DNA from: Girardinichthys multiradiatus
Taxonomy: Eukaryota; Chordata; Actinopteri; Cyprinodontiformes; Goodeidae
Reading direction: 5' to 3'
Assembly: GCF_021462225.1 (NCBI RefSeq)
Contig: NC_061800.1
Location: 1,426,001-1,490,000 of the forward strand
DNA length: 64,000 nucleotides
Shown here: piece after piece, positions 53,819 to 63,072 of the stretch
Layout: the number at the start of each line of letters is the position of its first letter
Position numbering within the stretch: the stretch's first letter is position 1
Translations under genes and position numbers: made by a program
The notes under the pieces: generated by a model
The model's database searches: none
Told to the model about the DNA's origin: nothing
The model's input: only the letters and a program-made list of their open reading frames with translations

Positions 53819-55191
53819 TTACAGTGTGCTTTGGGTGTTCACAGCAGTAGGAGTTGTCAATAACCCTTGGAATGGACCCTCCCACTTTGGATCAAACCAC
53901 GTTTCCTTCTTAATGGTCTTAATCAGCACCCAGTCACCTTCTTTCACGTCACCAGGAACCTGTAGGGCTTCAGAAACATCATTTGGCAGATTATTAACAT
54001 TTTGTATGTCTCTAGACTGTAATATCTTCATCATGTAATCTGCTAACATCGCATCTTGTTTTGGATCTTTTAGGTCTTTTTGTAGATCAGGGATATAATA
54101 AGGTCTGCCATGTATTATTTCAAAAGGTGTTAGTCCACTCTGTGTGATGATACTGCACCGTTTGTCTGCCTCATCTCCTCTGTGCTGCTGCCATTAGCAG
54201 GATTACTCTCACCTACTGCTTCCACCCAGCTCCTTATTACTCCTCACCAGATCCACCTGTGCACCTGCTTTATAAGCTGCACTCTGACTGACAAACGGTG
54301 CCAGATTTTCCAAAGCCTAGTGTTAGTAGTTATCCAACATTCCTTCCTTGCCTGATCTGATCTCACTTTGCTTCTGTCCCCTGACCATTGCAACCTGCGC
54401 ATTCACTGGATTTGGAACCCTGAGATCCTAGGGAGCGTTTTCCTGCTGTTACCTCGTCAGCACTCTGGTGAGCCGAAAATCAGCTTCCTGGTTTTCATAT
54501 GGACTCTGAAGAGGTTAGTGGCTTTTTGTCTGAGTAAAGAATTGTTCTCAGCTCTCTGCTCAGCCGCTAACTAATCTGTCTGTCTTCAGAGGTTCCTGAG
54601 GTTCCCGCCAGGGGTTTCATGTCTGTTACCATCCAGGATGTTTAATAAACTTTTGAATCTGAACTGTTGTTGTCCGGTTGAATTTTCGGGTCCTGATAGT
54701 ACCTGTTACACCCTGAGCTGATGGGGTTATCCTCATATTAAGTTTTACTATATCTAAACATTCGACCCAATTTATTTTTGTTTCTTTCATTGTCTTCCTA
54801 AGCTTCCTTTTAACTGTCCCATTTGTTCTTTCTACCAACCCTACACTTTGGGATGGTAGCTACAGTGTGTTTTCCGATCAATCTTAAAACATTTACAAAG
54901 TTCTTGTATGACTTTCTTAACATGTGTTCCATTATTACTATAAATCCTTCTTGGAATTCCAAATGTACATAGCCCCTTTTGCCACTGTTATAGCATCCGG
55001 TCCTTTGCAAGGAAAGATTTTCTTGGGAGTTTCAGACATATCAAACAAGATGCCCAAATTTGTTTTCTTTTTTTTTTTTTTTTGTAAATTTTAAATCCAT
55101 ATGTAATTAATTGTTTGATCACTAGGACAATCATCCCCACTGTTGAGACATGGCTCTGCCCATGGCTCACATTTGCAACCCAGTGGAACAT
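53819..55191 (-). pseudogene. pol: ERV-E integrase, split by a solo LTR
   Basis: The zinc domain is at 55185-55030 (SHGQSHVST, later CLICLK). The core at 54960-54830 has a SNNGTH motif where the catalytic Asp (SDNGTH in ERV-A) is replaced by Asn. A stop lies just before the Glu motif, and then VERTNGTVKRKLRKTMKETK is found at 54838-54780. LTR-H interrupts after NMRITPSAQG. The C-terminal segment is at 54049-53819 (GDWVLIKTIKKETWFDPKWE). It is inactive on several counts. Confidence 0.82.
54143..54710. repeat. LTR-H: solo LTR in ERV-E integrase
   Basis: 568 bp from TGTGATGATACTGC to ACCTGTTACA, flanked by CTCTG (54138-54142) and CCCTG (54711-54715), a 5-bp duplication with one change. AATAAA is at 54640. 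On the minus strand it starts TGTAACAGGTACTATC. It resembles gypsy LTRs. Confidence 0.7.
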
Positions 55192-55202
55192 TGATTTAAA
55201 AT

Positions 55203-55437
55203 TAAATCATCTTTATTGGTCATTGTACATGTATATTACAACAAAATTTGTCCTCTGCATTTAACCCATCCCTTACAGGGAGCAGTGGGCTGCCATTGTG
55301 CAGTGCCCAGGGAGCATTCTGGGGCTAAGGGTCTTGCTCAGGGACCCAGAGGTGCAATCTGTGGGATACGAACTATGGGATACGAACACAAACCTCTTGT
55401 TCTAACCACTAGGCCACCACTCCCCTGGTAATATTTA
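55203..55437 (-). mobile_element. tRNA-derived SINE
   Basis: On the minus strand the head reads GTGGTGGCCTAGTGGTTAGA (A box TGGCCTAGTGG) and TGTTCGTATCCC (B box). The tail ATGGGTTAAATGCAGAGGAC ... AATAAAGATGATT is the LINE-type 3' end common in fish SINEs. It is inserted between RNase H and integrase of ERV-E. Confidence 0.7.
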
Positions 55438-55439
55438 GG

Positions 55440-55565
55440 TAATATAGGCTTTCCTTCAGGGCATCTAGTAATCCCTTCATGTTTACATTCAACTAATTTA
55501 GCTGGTAACAGCACAGCATCTAATAATTTCAATAATAACTTTGCATTTTTCCACTGTGCTACCAA
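55440..55565 (-). pseudogene. pol: ERV-E RNase H end
   Basis: The codons AKLLLKLLDAVLLPAKLVEC match the segment before the last catalytic Asp in ERV-A (LLKRLLLAIQLPAKIALC). Only about 40 codons remain. Confidence 0.55.
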
Positions 55566-56369
55566 TTATACCTTTTATTTTATTTATTTCATAATATGTG
55601 ATGTCCAATGTGTTAATAAAACCTGTATGGTGTGAAAGGGTTCAATAAAATTAAATTGGATCTTTCCTACAAACGTTTCTGTTTGGCCAAGATAAAGTTG
55701 CTCTCTTTTAATCATCCATAACAATTTTTGTGGTATTCATCAGCAAGATTATCACAGTTTTGAATAATCTATTCTAATCTAGCTTTTTTTTAATGCAGTA
55801 AATCCTCATTATATTTAAGAATAAGGTCACTATTAGTTAGTTGCTATTATTTTAATAATGTTTAGTTTAGGTTTCATTAGTTCTAAAAAACTCACTCCTT
55901 ATCAGTTTAGAAGGCTTAATAAAATTGATGAACACAAAAATGAAGAGCATGTTATGTCTTATAATCTTAGTTTGTCTTACCCAGTTTTATAAACACACCA
56001 TAGTTTCAGCCAGCTATAGAACTTCCATTTTAATTAAACTTTATATTTCAAGTAACTAAAGTTTGTTTCAATTTCAATCCAGTAATTTTGTTAAGGTACA
56101 TTTCACCTTGTGTTAAATTTGAGTCTAATTTGATCATTCTGAACCTGACCTGAAAAAGTCCAAACATTTGTTAAAATCCTTTTGTTTTATCATAAAGAAG
56201 TGACCTAATATTATTGTACTGTTGAGGATCAGACCTGCTCTTGTAGTCTTTAATTATTATCGTGCACATATACCCTCATTTTTTAATAACATGAAGACAT
56301 TCATTTCACAAAAACAGACAGACAAAATGGACAGACATTGGCCACATAAAAGTTTGATTACTCTATGTT
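55566..56369. other. AT-rich stretch, no gene
   Basis: I see no retroviral motif or other gene on either strand. Confidence 0.45.
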
Positions 56370-56428
56370 AATCATGCCCTCCATGCAGAAAAAGTAATGA
56401 AGAATAAAAAACAGAAAAAGATAGCCAG

Positions 56429-58188
56429 TGTTGTAAATATGAATCTGAGAATATTATTTAATATTAATATTTTAATATTAATATTTTACCAAATAATATT
56501 CCGGTCTGTTAAGGATTGTCCTGTGAATACCAGCCCCATTAAGGCGATGGTATTAGGACAGAATAGAAAGGTGTGAGACGAGCTCAGGCATTATTGAACA
56601 GCATAAACTCTGCACACATATGGAATGAATTCACACAATTTCTTAAAATACAAGAATTTATTAACAAAAATAAGTCAACTCAAAGTCAAACATATTTCAA
56701 TCAACAAACTCTTTACTATGCTAAAACAATCCAACTAAACTTAATTAAAGAATAATGACAACTAATGGACTATGTACAATATAAACAAGTTGATTAAAGA
56801 TGATTAGAAATCATGACCAAAAAGAGTGATGCAACATTACCATGCAATGTTTATGTTTGAGAACCACGGATTATCTTGAAGAATCTGGAAGTGAAGTTAA
56901 GTTAGTTTTGGAACTAACTTAGAAAATAATCAGCAACCTTTAGACAACCCTTCACAATGCAAGATCAGATTAAATATTATTTTAATAAAATAATGTTTTA
57001 AATAATGATCTGCTGAATAAAACCAACCTCCTGGATGACTAATTCTCAACGGTGTCTAATTAGCTGCCTTCATTTATTAAAATAATATTTGAAGAAATAT
57101 TATTGAGTATTTTGGAAAAGAGCCAAATCTTTCTGGAGAAATGGGGCTTAATGGTGTTTACTTAGTTATCAACTTTAGTAAATGATGTTCGGGGACTATT
57201 ATTCACTAGCTTGAAAACTAACAACCTTTCTGTTGACTAGCCTTAATGCTAGCACACGTGTTCTTACCGGCTGGCCGTTGGGCTAACAAAGAAGCTAGCT
57301 AAAGTGCTAAGCTAGAGATAGCTTAGCGCCAGAATCAACACATACCTTTAAAATACCAGGGTTAAAATGCATAAGCGCTGACGGCGCGTTATGAGCAATG
57401 TTCTGGTTAAAACCACCCTTTAAATAAAGTTTATCTTAGCTTTAACACATACAAAGAACCCGAACCGGCCTGGGTGCTACAGGTAGCATGCTAGCACCAA
57501 GATAGCCGAGTTCCACAAAACAAACTTCATAACATGAAAACGTTTAGATCATTTCATCCTAAACCAATCTGTTAATCTGCCCAAACCCCAACCTCTGAAG
57601 CTGTTGAGGGAATGTCGTCCCAAGGCGAAGTTTGAAGAAGATATCCGTCGTGAACAAAGAGTTAGCTTCCCGCTAACTTCCTCAGTTTCTCCCGATCAGA
57701 AGGTGACCAGCTGTTCGTTACCGTAAACACGGTTGCGGCCGTCGTCTTTCCTCCAGACTCGGCTTGTCGAAACAGCTTCTCTCGGAACACTGTTTGCTTC
57801 TGTGGGGCCTCGAAGAGAAAATGTAAGCAACTCTTACACCTTAATTTCTCCGTTCATGAATGAAAATACCGGATACACAGACAGTATTTCATTCTACTTA
57901 ACTTTTGCAAATGATCGGTCCTTGGATCCAGTTGAATTTATGTCCTTTTGCCAGCAAAAGACATTCAGCGCGCTGTGTTCCCTCCTGACCCGATGGTCAT
58001 CGGTGTGGAAGACAAAGACTTGTGGAAAGGTGGGGCTTTTATTTGGGTATTGGCACCACAGGAAGTCCGCAGTTACCCCATTTCCTGGCTGTGCTGGAAG
58101 AAGGTTAATGCACTTTATTTTGAAAGGTTCCAGGAAAGTATGTACCGGAGTTTTAGTGTTGAACACCCATGGCTGTGTGGTCCCAACA
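56429..58188. repeat. LTR-X copy 2: solo LTR, 1760 bp
   Basis: TGTTGTAAATATGAATC to GGTCCCAACA, with perfect 4-bp duplication CCAG (56425-56428, 58189-58192). It matches LTR-X copy 1. The long frame 57733-58302 spans the LTR and adjacent ERV and is an artefact. Confidence 0.85.
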
Positions 58189-58192
58189 CCAG

Positions 58193-58406
58193 CAACGTTT
58201 TTCAGCAAGAAGAAGAAGAACAGATTTATTATCAGAACAACAGAGGAAGAGGAGGATTTAGGGGCAGAGGACAAAACTGCAGGTGTCAGAGAGGAGGAGT
58301 GAGCAGAGGAAATTACAGACAATACACCTTAGGGTGCTGGTGTTGTGGGACAGAAGGACATCTGGCCAGAGACTGTCCTGAGAGGAGAAATAATGATTCA
58401 GCATGA
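58193..58406 (+). pseudogene. gag: ERV-F nucleocapsid end of gag
   Basis: Arg/Gly-rich NRGRGGFRGRGQNCRCQRG is followed by one CX2CX4HX4C knuckle (CWCCGTEGHLARDC). The stop is TGA at 58404. One knuckle here contrasts with two in ERV-A. The upstream gag is separated by LTR-X. Confidence 0.82.
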
Positions 58407-58410
58407 CTAG
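58404..58410 (+). promoter_or_regulatory. Gag stop in TGA CTAG context
   Basis: The gag terminator is followed by CTAG. UGA CUA(G) is the alphavirus-type and vertebrate stop-readthrough context. The frame stays open for 34 codons after it and then meets TAG (58509). Protease is in a neighbouring frame, so an indel has occurred since. Confidence 0.5.
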
Positions 58411-58506
58411 GACATACAATAAGTGAAATTGTTCCTAGTATCTCAGACACCGATAAAAACAAAAACACAGGGGCAGGATGTCCTCCTAAATTTCTAGGAC
58501 TTTCTA

Positions 58507-59008
58507 TCCCTAGATAGCATAAAACCTGAAGTTACCTTACTGTTGAATGGAAAATCAATTACTTTTAGCATTAATTCTGACCTCAGAAGGACATATTGTA
58601 GTAAAGAGAAAAGCAGAACTCTGCCAAGGAGATTATTTCATGTTAAAAGGAGTGGGACCACCTTATTACCACTACTCATTGGATGTTCCGAACAAGCCAC
58701 CCCTAGACATACGGACATCTTTATTAACAGAAGGAAGAAATGTCATTACTCGACTACAAGATCAGATGATCTACATATTACCATGTGGTATAAGAATACT
58801 CCTGGACCAGATAAAACTTATGAAGAAGTATTAACTAAAGTAACCCCTACCAAAGTCATGTTAACTTATGTTTATGAAGATGGGAACAGTACGTCAGTTG
58901 CTGAAGCAGTGTTAGTGGAAGACACTAGGAAGCTCTGCAAAATGTGGACACCTCCACACATATCTTTATTCAAGAATAAAGAACTCAAGTGGCAGTTGAC
59001 TAAATATG
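58507..59008 (+). pseudogene. pro: ERV-F protease remnant and 2H-like domain
   Basis: The protease start LNGKSITFSINSDLRRT aligns with INGKVYSCLCDTGACRT of ERV-A, so the active-site DTG is replaced by NSD. The linker YYHYSLDVPNKPP (58670-58710) is in a neighbouring frame. A 10-bp deletion at 58764-58770 relative to ERV-C causes the shift. The 2H-like domain then reads DLHITMWYKNTPGPD and PPHISLFKN. Counted in the frame that opens at 58543 the motif residues are His78/Thr80 and His139/Ser141, 61 apart. It ends at the Tc1 insertion. Confidence 0.75.
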
Positions 59009-60540
59009 TGTACCAAATTACATGTGGAATTATATACTGAACACAAAAAGTGTGAAACAACTGAAAATATGTCTTATATTCTAGGTTCTTCAAAGTAGCC
59101 ACCTTTTGCTTTGATTACAGCTACGCACACTCTTGGCATTCTGTTGATGAGCTTCAAGAGGTAGTCACCTGAAATGGTTTTCCAACAGTCTTGAAGGAGT
59201 TCCCAGAGATGCTTAGCACTGGTTGGCCCTTTTGCCTTCACTCTGCAGTCCAGCTCACCCCAAACCATCTCAATTGGGTTCGGGTCCGGTGACTGTGGAG
59301 GCCAGGTCATCTGGCGCAGCACCCCATCACTCTCCTTCTTGGTCAAATAGCCCTTACACAGCCTGGAGTTGTGTTTGGGGTCATTGTCCTGTTGAAAAAT
59401 AAATGATGGTCCAACTAAACGCAAACCGGATGGAATAGCATGCCGCTGCAAGATGCTGTGGTACCATGCTGGTTCAGTATGCCTTCAATTTTGAATAAAT
59501 CCCCACCAGTGTCACCAGCAAAGCACCCGCACACCATCACACCTCCTCCTCCATGCTTCACGGTGGGAACCAGGCATGTAGAGTCCATCCGTTCACCTCT
59601 TCTGCACCGCACAAAGACAATGTGGTTGAAACCAAAGATCTCAAACATGGACTCATCAGACCAAAGCACAGATTTCCACAGGTCTAATGTCCATTCCTTG
59701 TGTTCTTTAGCCCAAACAAGTCTCTTCTGCTTTTTGCCTGTCCTCAGCAGTGGTTTCCTTGCAGCTATTTTACCATGAAGGCCTGATTCACACAGTCTCC
59801 TCTTAACAGTTCTAGAGATGTGTCTGCTGCTAGAACTTTGTGTGGCATTGACCTGTTCTCTAATCTGAGCTGCTGTTAACCTGCAATTTCTGAGGCTGGT
59901 GACTCAGATGAACTTATTGTCCGCAGCAGAGGTGACTCTTGGTCTTCCTTTCATGGGGCGTTCCTCATGTGAGCCACTTTCTTTGTAGCGCTTGATGGTT
60001 TTTGCGACTGCACTTGGGGACAATTTCAAAGTTTTCCCAGTTGTTCAGACTGACTGACCTTCATTTCTTAAAGTAATGATGGCCACTCGTTTTTCTTTAC
60101 TTAGCTCCTTTTTTCTTGCCATAATACAAATTCCAACAGTCTATTCAGTAGGACTATCAGCTGTGTACTGTATCCACCTCCTGTACCAACACAACTGATG
60201 GTCCCAACCCCATTTATAAGGCTTGAAATCCCACTTATAAAACTTGACAGGCCATACTTGTGAAGTGTAAACCATTTCAGGTGACTATCTCTTGAATCTC
60301 ATCAACAGAATGCCAAGAGTGTGCGGAGCAGTAATCAAAGCAAAAGGTGGCTACATTGAAGAACCTAGAATATAAGACATATTTTCAGTTGTTTCACACT
60401 TTTTTGTTCAGTACATAATTCCACATGTGTTAATTCATAGTTTTGATGCCTTCAGTGTGAAGATACAATATTCATAGTCATGAAAATAAAGACAACTCTT
60501 TGAATGAGAAGGTGTGTCCAAACTTTTGGTCTGTACTGTA
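59009..60540 (-). mobile_element. Tc1/mariner element, DD38E type, outer left repeat lost
   Basis: The right end is GTGTGTCCAAACTTTTGGTC plus TGTACTG, followed by TA (60539-60540). The inverted repeat is about 200 bp; its outer 120 bp or so are missing on the left, where it joins ERV-F. Confidence 0.85.
59074..60122 (-). pseudogene. Tc1-like transposase (DD38E), stops and frameshift
   Basis: Start at 60122 (MARKKELSKEKRVAI). There are TGA codons within the HTH region (near 60045 and 59910). The first catalytic Asp is in LWSDESMFEIFG (59669-59415 frame), the second in FQQDNDPKH and the Glu in SPDPNPIEMVW (59451-59074 frame), with 38 residues between them. This is the spacing of the DD38E (Intruder-type) branch. 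A frameshift near 59430 separates the two parts. Confidence 0.87.
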
Positions 60541-60684
60541 TGTCCTGACCCGTGTTAGGGATTTGGGATTCTTTGGGATTTTGTATTATTTAGATGCATT
60601 CAGAGATATGTTCTGAATAAAAAGGTCCCTCGCGTCAGCTTTGAGAGGAAACCTGTTGTCTCTTCATCATTTTTATAGTAGTAA
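60541..60684. other. Short segment between Tc1 and gypsy, LTR-like
   Basis: GTTCTGAATAAAAAGGTCCC looks like the R-U5 part of an LTR. No partner copy is present. Confidence 0.3.
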
Positions 60685-61460
60685 TGTCAGGATCTGTGCT
60701 TTCTCTGTTTGTTTGGTGCTGTTACTGTGCTTAGCCCCTAGATGGCATGGAACCTGGAGGAGAGGTGACAGGTGTTCATCATTCCCTTGATCACCTGCTG
60801 AGGAGTATATTAGGAGGAGGCTGCCAGCAACTCACTGCCAGAGTGTTGTCCCTTAGTGGTACAGCTCCAGCCACATTACCTTGTCTTGTTATTGCTTTGA
60901 ACTTTTAGTAATTTGAATTTTGTTACCTTGCAGGATTACCAGAACCTGACCTTGCCTTTTCGTGTGGAACTCTGCCTGGATTAACAACTTCTGGAAAGAA
61001 GCTGTCCAGCTCCATGAGCAAAGACTGTAAACCTCTCGTTACTTCATTGGACCTCACCGGTTGGCAACCTCCTGAATTCTTTGCTCCTTGGATTACCATT
61101 CAAGAACCCTGTCCACCCTCCTCCTTCCACTGTACCTACTTCTGAAAACCCTGGACCATCTTATCATCCTGGCACACCATTATCCACCATCATCTGTCTC
61201 ACGGGTAAACAACTATTTGGTCTCTCCGCTCCCCACCCTCTGGCAGATCATTCCATCAACCCAGTAAGGTTGAATTATTATTCTTTAGTTTTGACCCTGA
61301 GTATTTCCTGCTTACCATCCTGTTTATTTTTACAGTTGGTTTCCCGGTTCCAGTTTCCCTGCCCACGTCACTACACTGTAAATAAACACTTTACCGTAAA
61401 ACTCTGTCTCCTGAATTGCTTTCTGCATGTGGGTCAAATCCGTTAAAAACCATTATGACA
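60685..61460 (+). repeat. Gypsy 5' LTR
   Basis: TG...CA bounded, 776 bp. Start and end identified from the family-typical TGTCAGGATC and ATGACA. AATAAA is at about 61380. Confidence 0.6.
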
Positions 61461-62441
61461 GAACACTCTGGACAACCAGACCCAGCAGAAGCGTTCAGGA
61501 GAACTCTATCTGAACAACATCACCAAATCATTACAGACGATTCTTCCCTCTGTTTGAACAGCAGAAACAGAGCAATCAGCAGATTGAACATCTAGCCTCC
61601 TTGTTTCAGCACACCTTGAGTCATTTCTCCGCCCCGGCAGTAGAGGTCGCCTCAGTCTCTCCGGTTTCTCTGCAACTTCTGCACTCACGTGTCGTCCCTT
61701 CACCGAATCCTGAAAAGTTCTCTAGTGAGAAGATTGTAAGGGTTTTCTTCTACAATGCACTCTAGTTTTCAATCGCTCCCCACAATCCTTTCCACATGAT
61801 TCCATTAAGATTTATTTTGTACTTGGGTTACTTTCTGGAAAAGCTTTGAAATGGGCAGAGGCCCGTTTTTCTAACAGTTTGGATTTTGGTTGCACATTTT
61901 CTGAATTTGAGGAGGAGTTTCGCCAGGTTTTCTCTAGTGAGAAAGACTTAACCGCTAACGCTCAAAGTCTATGGTCAATTAAACAGAGAGACCGGTCTGT
62001 TGCTGAGTTTTCCATTGATTTTCGCACCCTGGCTGCAGCTTCTGGATGGAATGACTGCGCTCTTAGAGCAGCTTTTTTCCAGTCGTTAAATGAATCATTA
62101 AAGGACGAGTTAGCATTAGTCGATGAGCCTAAAACGTTGAATGGGTTAATCAAGCTAGCCGTCAGATTAGATAACAGAATGAGAGAGAGAAAAAGATCCC
62201 GATTAGAACGGTGTGCAGTTGGGACTCATTTCTCTAGGTCTACACCAGAAATTATTCGCTCCATTTCTGCCTCACAGAATTCTGGAACTGAACCTATGCA
62301 GATCGGGCGAACTTAGCTTTCCCCAGACGAAAGACTGAGACTCCACCAATCAAATCAGTGTTTTTACTGTGGCTCAACTGATCATTTTCTTGCAGACTGT
62401 CCTGTTTGTCCTTCGGGACCAAAAGGACAGGTCCGTCAGTA
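61453..62441 (+). pseudogene. gag: Gypsy gag, frameshifted
   Basis: It opens at 61453 with MTEHSGQPDPAEAFRRTLSE. Several stops and shifts follow to about 61840. A clean frame from 61846 to 62316 has the capsid (KWAEARFSNSLDFGCTFSEF, RDRSVAEFSIDFRTLAAASG) and ends in EPMQIGRT and a stop. The zinc knuckle CFYCGSTDHFLADC lies just after (about 62357-62398). It packages the element RNA in cytoplasmic particles when intact. Confidence 0.82.
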
Positions 62442-62489
62442 AATGAGGGAATACTGACGGACCGTCCTCTTACCCCCAGATTTAGTTTG

Positions 62490-63060
62490 CCTGCCACATT
62501 AATTTCTCACCATCTTTTTCAGGATCTTTCCACGCTCATTGACTCAGGTAGCGATCAGAGGTTAGTTGTTGAAGCTAAAATTGAGACTGAGCCACTTCCC
62601 ATACCTCAGTCTGTTTCTTCGCTAGATGGGAAAAGATTACCCTGAATCACACATAGAACCAAACCGTTGACCTTAATCCTTTCGGGAAATCATAGGGAAG
62701 AGATTTCATTTTTTGTGTTTCCCATAGCGTTGAATTCAATAGTTTTGGGTTTTCCTTGGCTCAAGAAACATAACCCTCACATTAACTGGGCAGAAAGCCG
62801 AATTGAATACTGGTCCATTAACTGTCTTTCCTCTTGTTTACAGTCAGCAGTAGCTTCACTCCCCTCTGAGTCAGATCGTGCAGATAACGAGATGTTCAAT
62901 CTCACTAACATTCCTCCAGAGTACCATGACCTCAGGTTAGTTTTCAGCAAATCCAAAGCTTTGTCTGTGCCCCCGCATATGACTGTGCAATAGATTTGCT
63001 ACCCGGTGCCACCTTGCCTTCCAGTAGGCTTTATCACATGTCAGGACCAGAAAGAAAAGT
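62490..63060 (+). pseudogene. pol: Gypsy protease and RT approach, broken
   Basis: Active site LIDSGSDQRLV at about 62538-62570. A TGA at 62643 interrupts. The next frame (62667-62993) holds NSIVLGFPWLKKHNPHINWA, the typical post-protease motif, and [13 protein letters not shown]. After another stop [16 protein letters not shown] codons lead to the fingers. The Tc1 insertion follows. Confidence 0.78.
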
Positions 63061-63072
63061 TATGGAGAATTA

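Larger units (their letters stand above)
51584..55570 (-). mobile_element. ERV-E: 3' half of a provirus with env
   Basis: On the minus strand: end of RNase H (55565-55440), SINE insert, integrase zinc domain and core (55191-54716), solo LTR-H insert (54710-54143), integrase end (54137-53819), env (53686-52257), purine tract (52182-52170), LTR (52169 to about 51584). The gag, protease and RT and the 5' LTR are not in the window. Integrase wording is close to ERV-C. Confidence 0.8.
56370..59008 (+). mobile_element. ERV-F: fragment of a provirus of the ERV-C family
   Basis: CATGCCCTCCATGCAGAAAA (about 56376) matches the capsid end of ERV-C. The sequence is then split by solo LTR-X (56429-58188), resumes with nucleocapsid (58193-58406), protease remnant and 2H-like domain, and stops at about 59008 where a Tc1 element begins. 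Orientation is opposite to ERV-C. Confidence 0.78.
60685..63070 (+). mobile_element. Ty3/gypsy element, sushi-like, 5' part
   Basis: LTR 60685-61460 (TGTCAGGATCTG ... CCATTATGACA), then gag with a zinc knuckle, then protease and the approach to RT. It is cut at 63070 by a Tc1 element; the rest is beyond the window. The gag wording EPMQIGRT, and the knuckle right after it, match sushi-type elements, the group that gave rise to mammalian PEG10 and RTL1. Confidence 0.8.

Noticed and set aside
57733..58302. 189-codon open frame
   Set aside because: It spans the end of solo LTR-X copy 2 and the joined ERV-F gag in a different frame from the real nucleocapsid.
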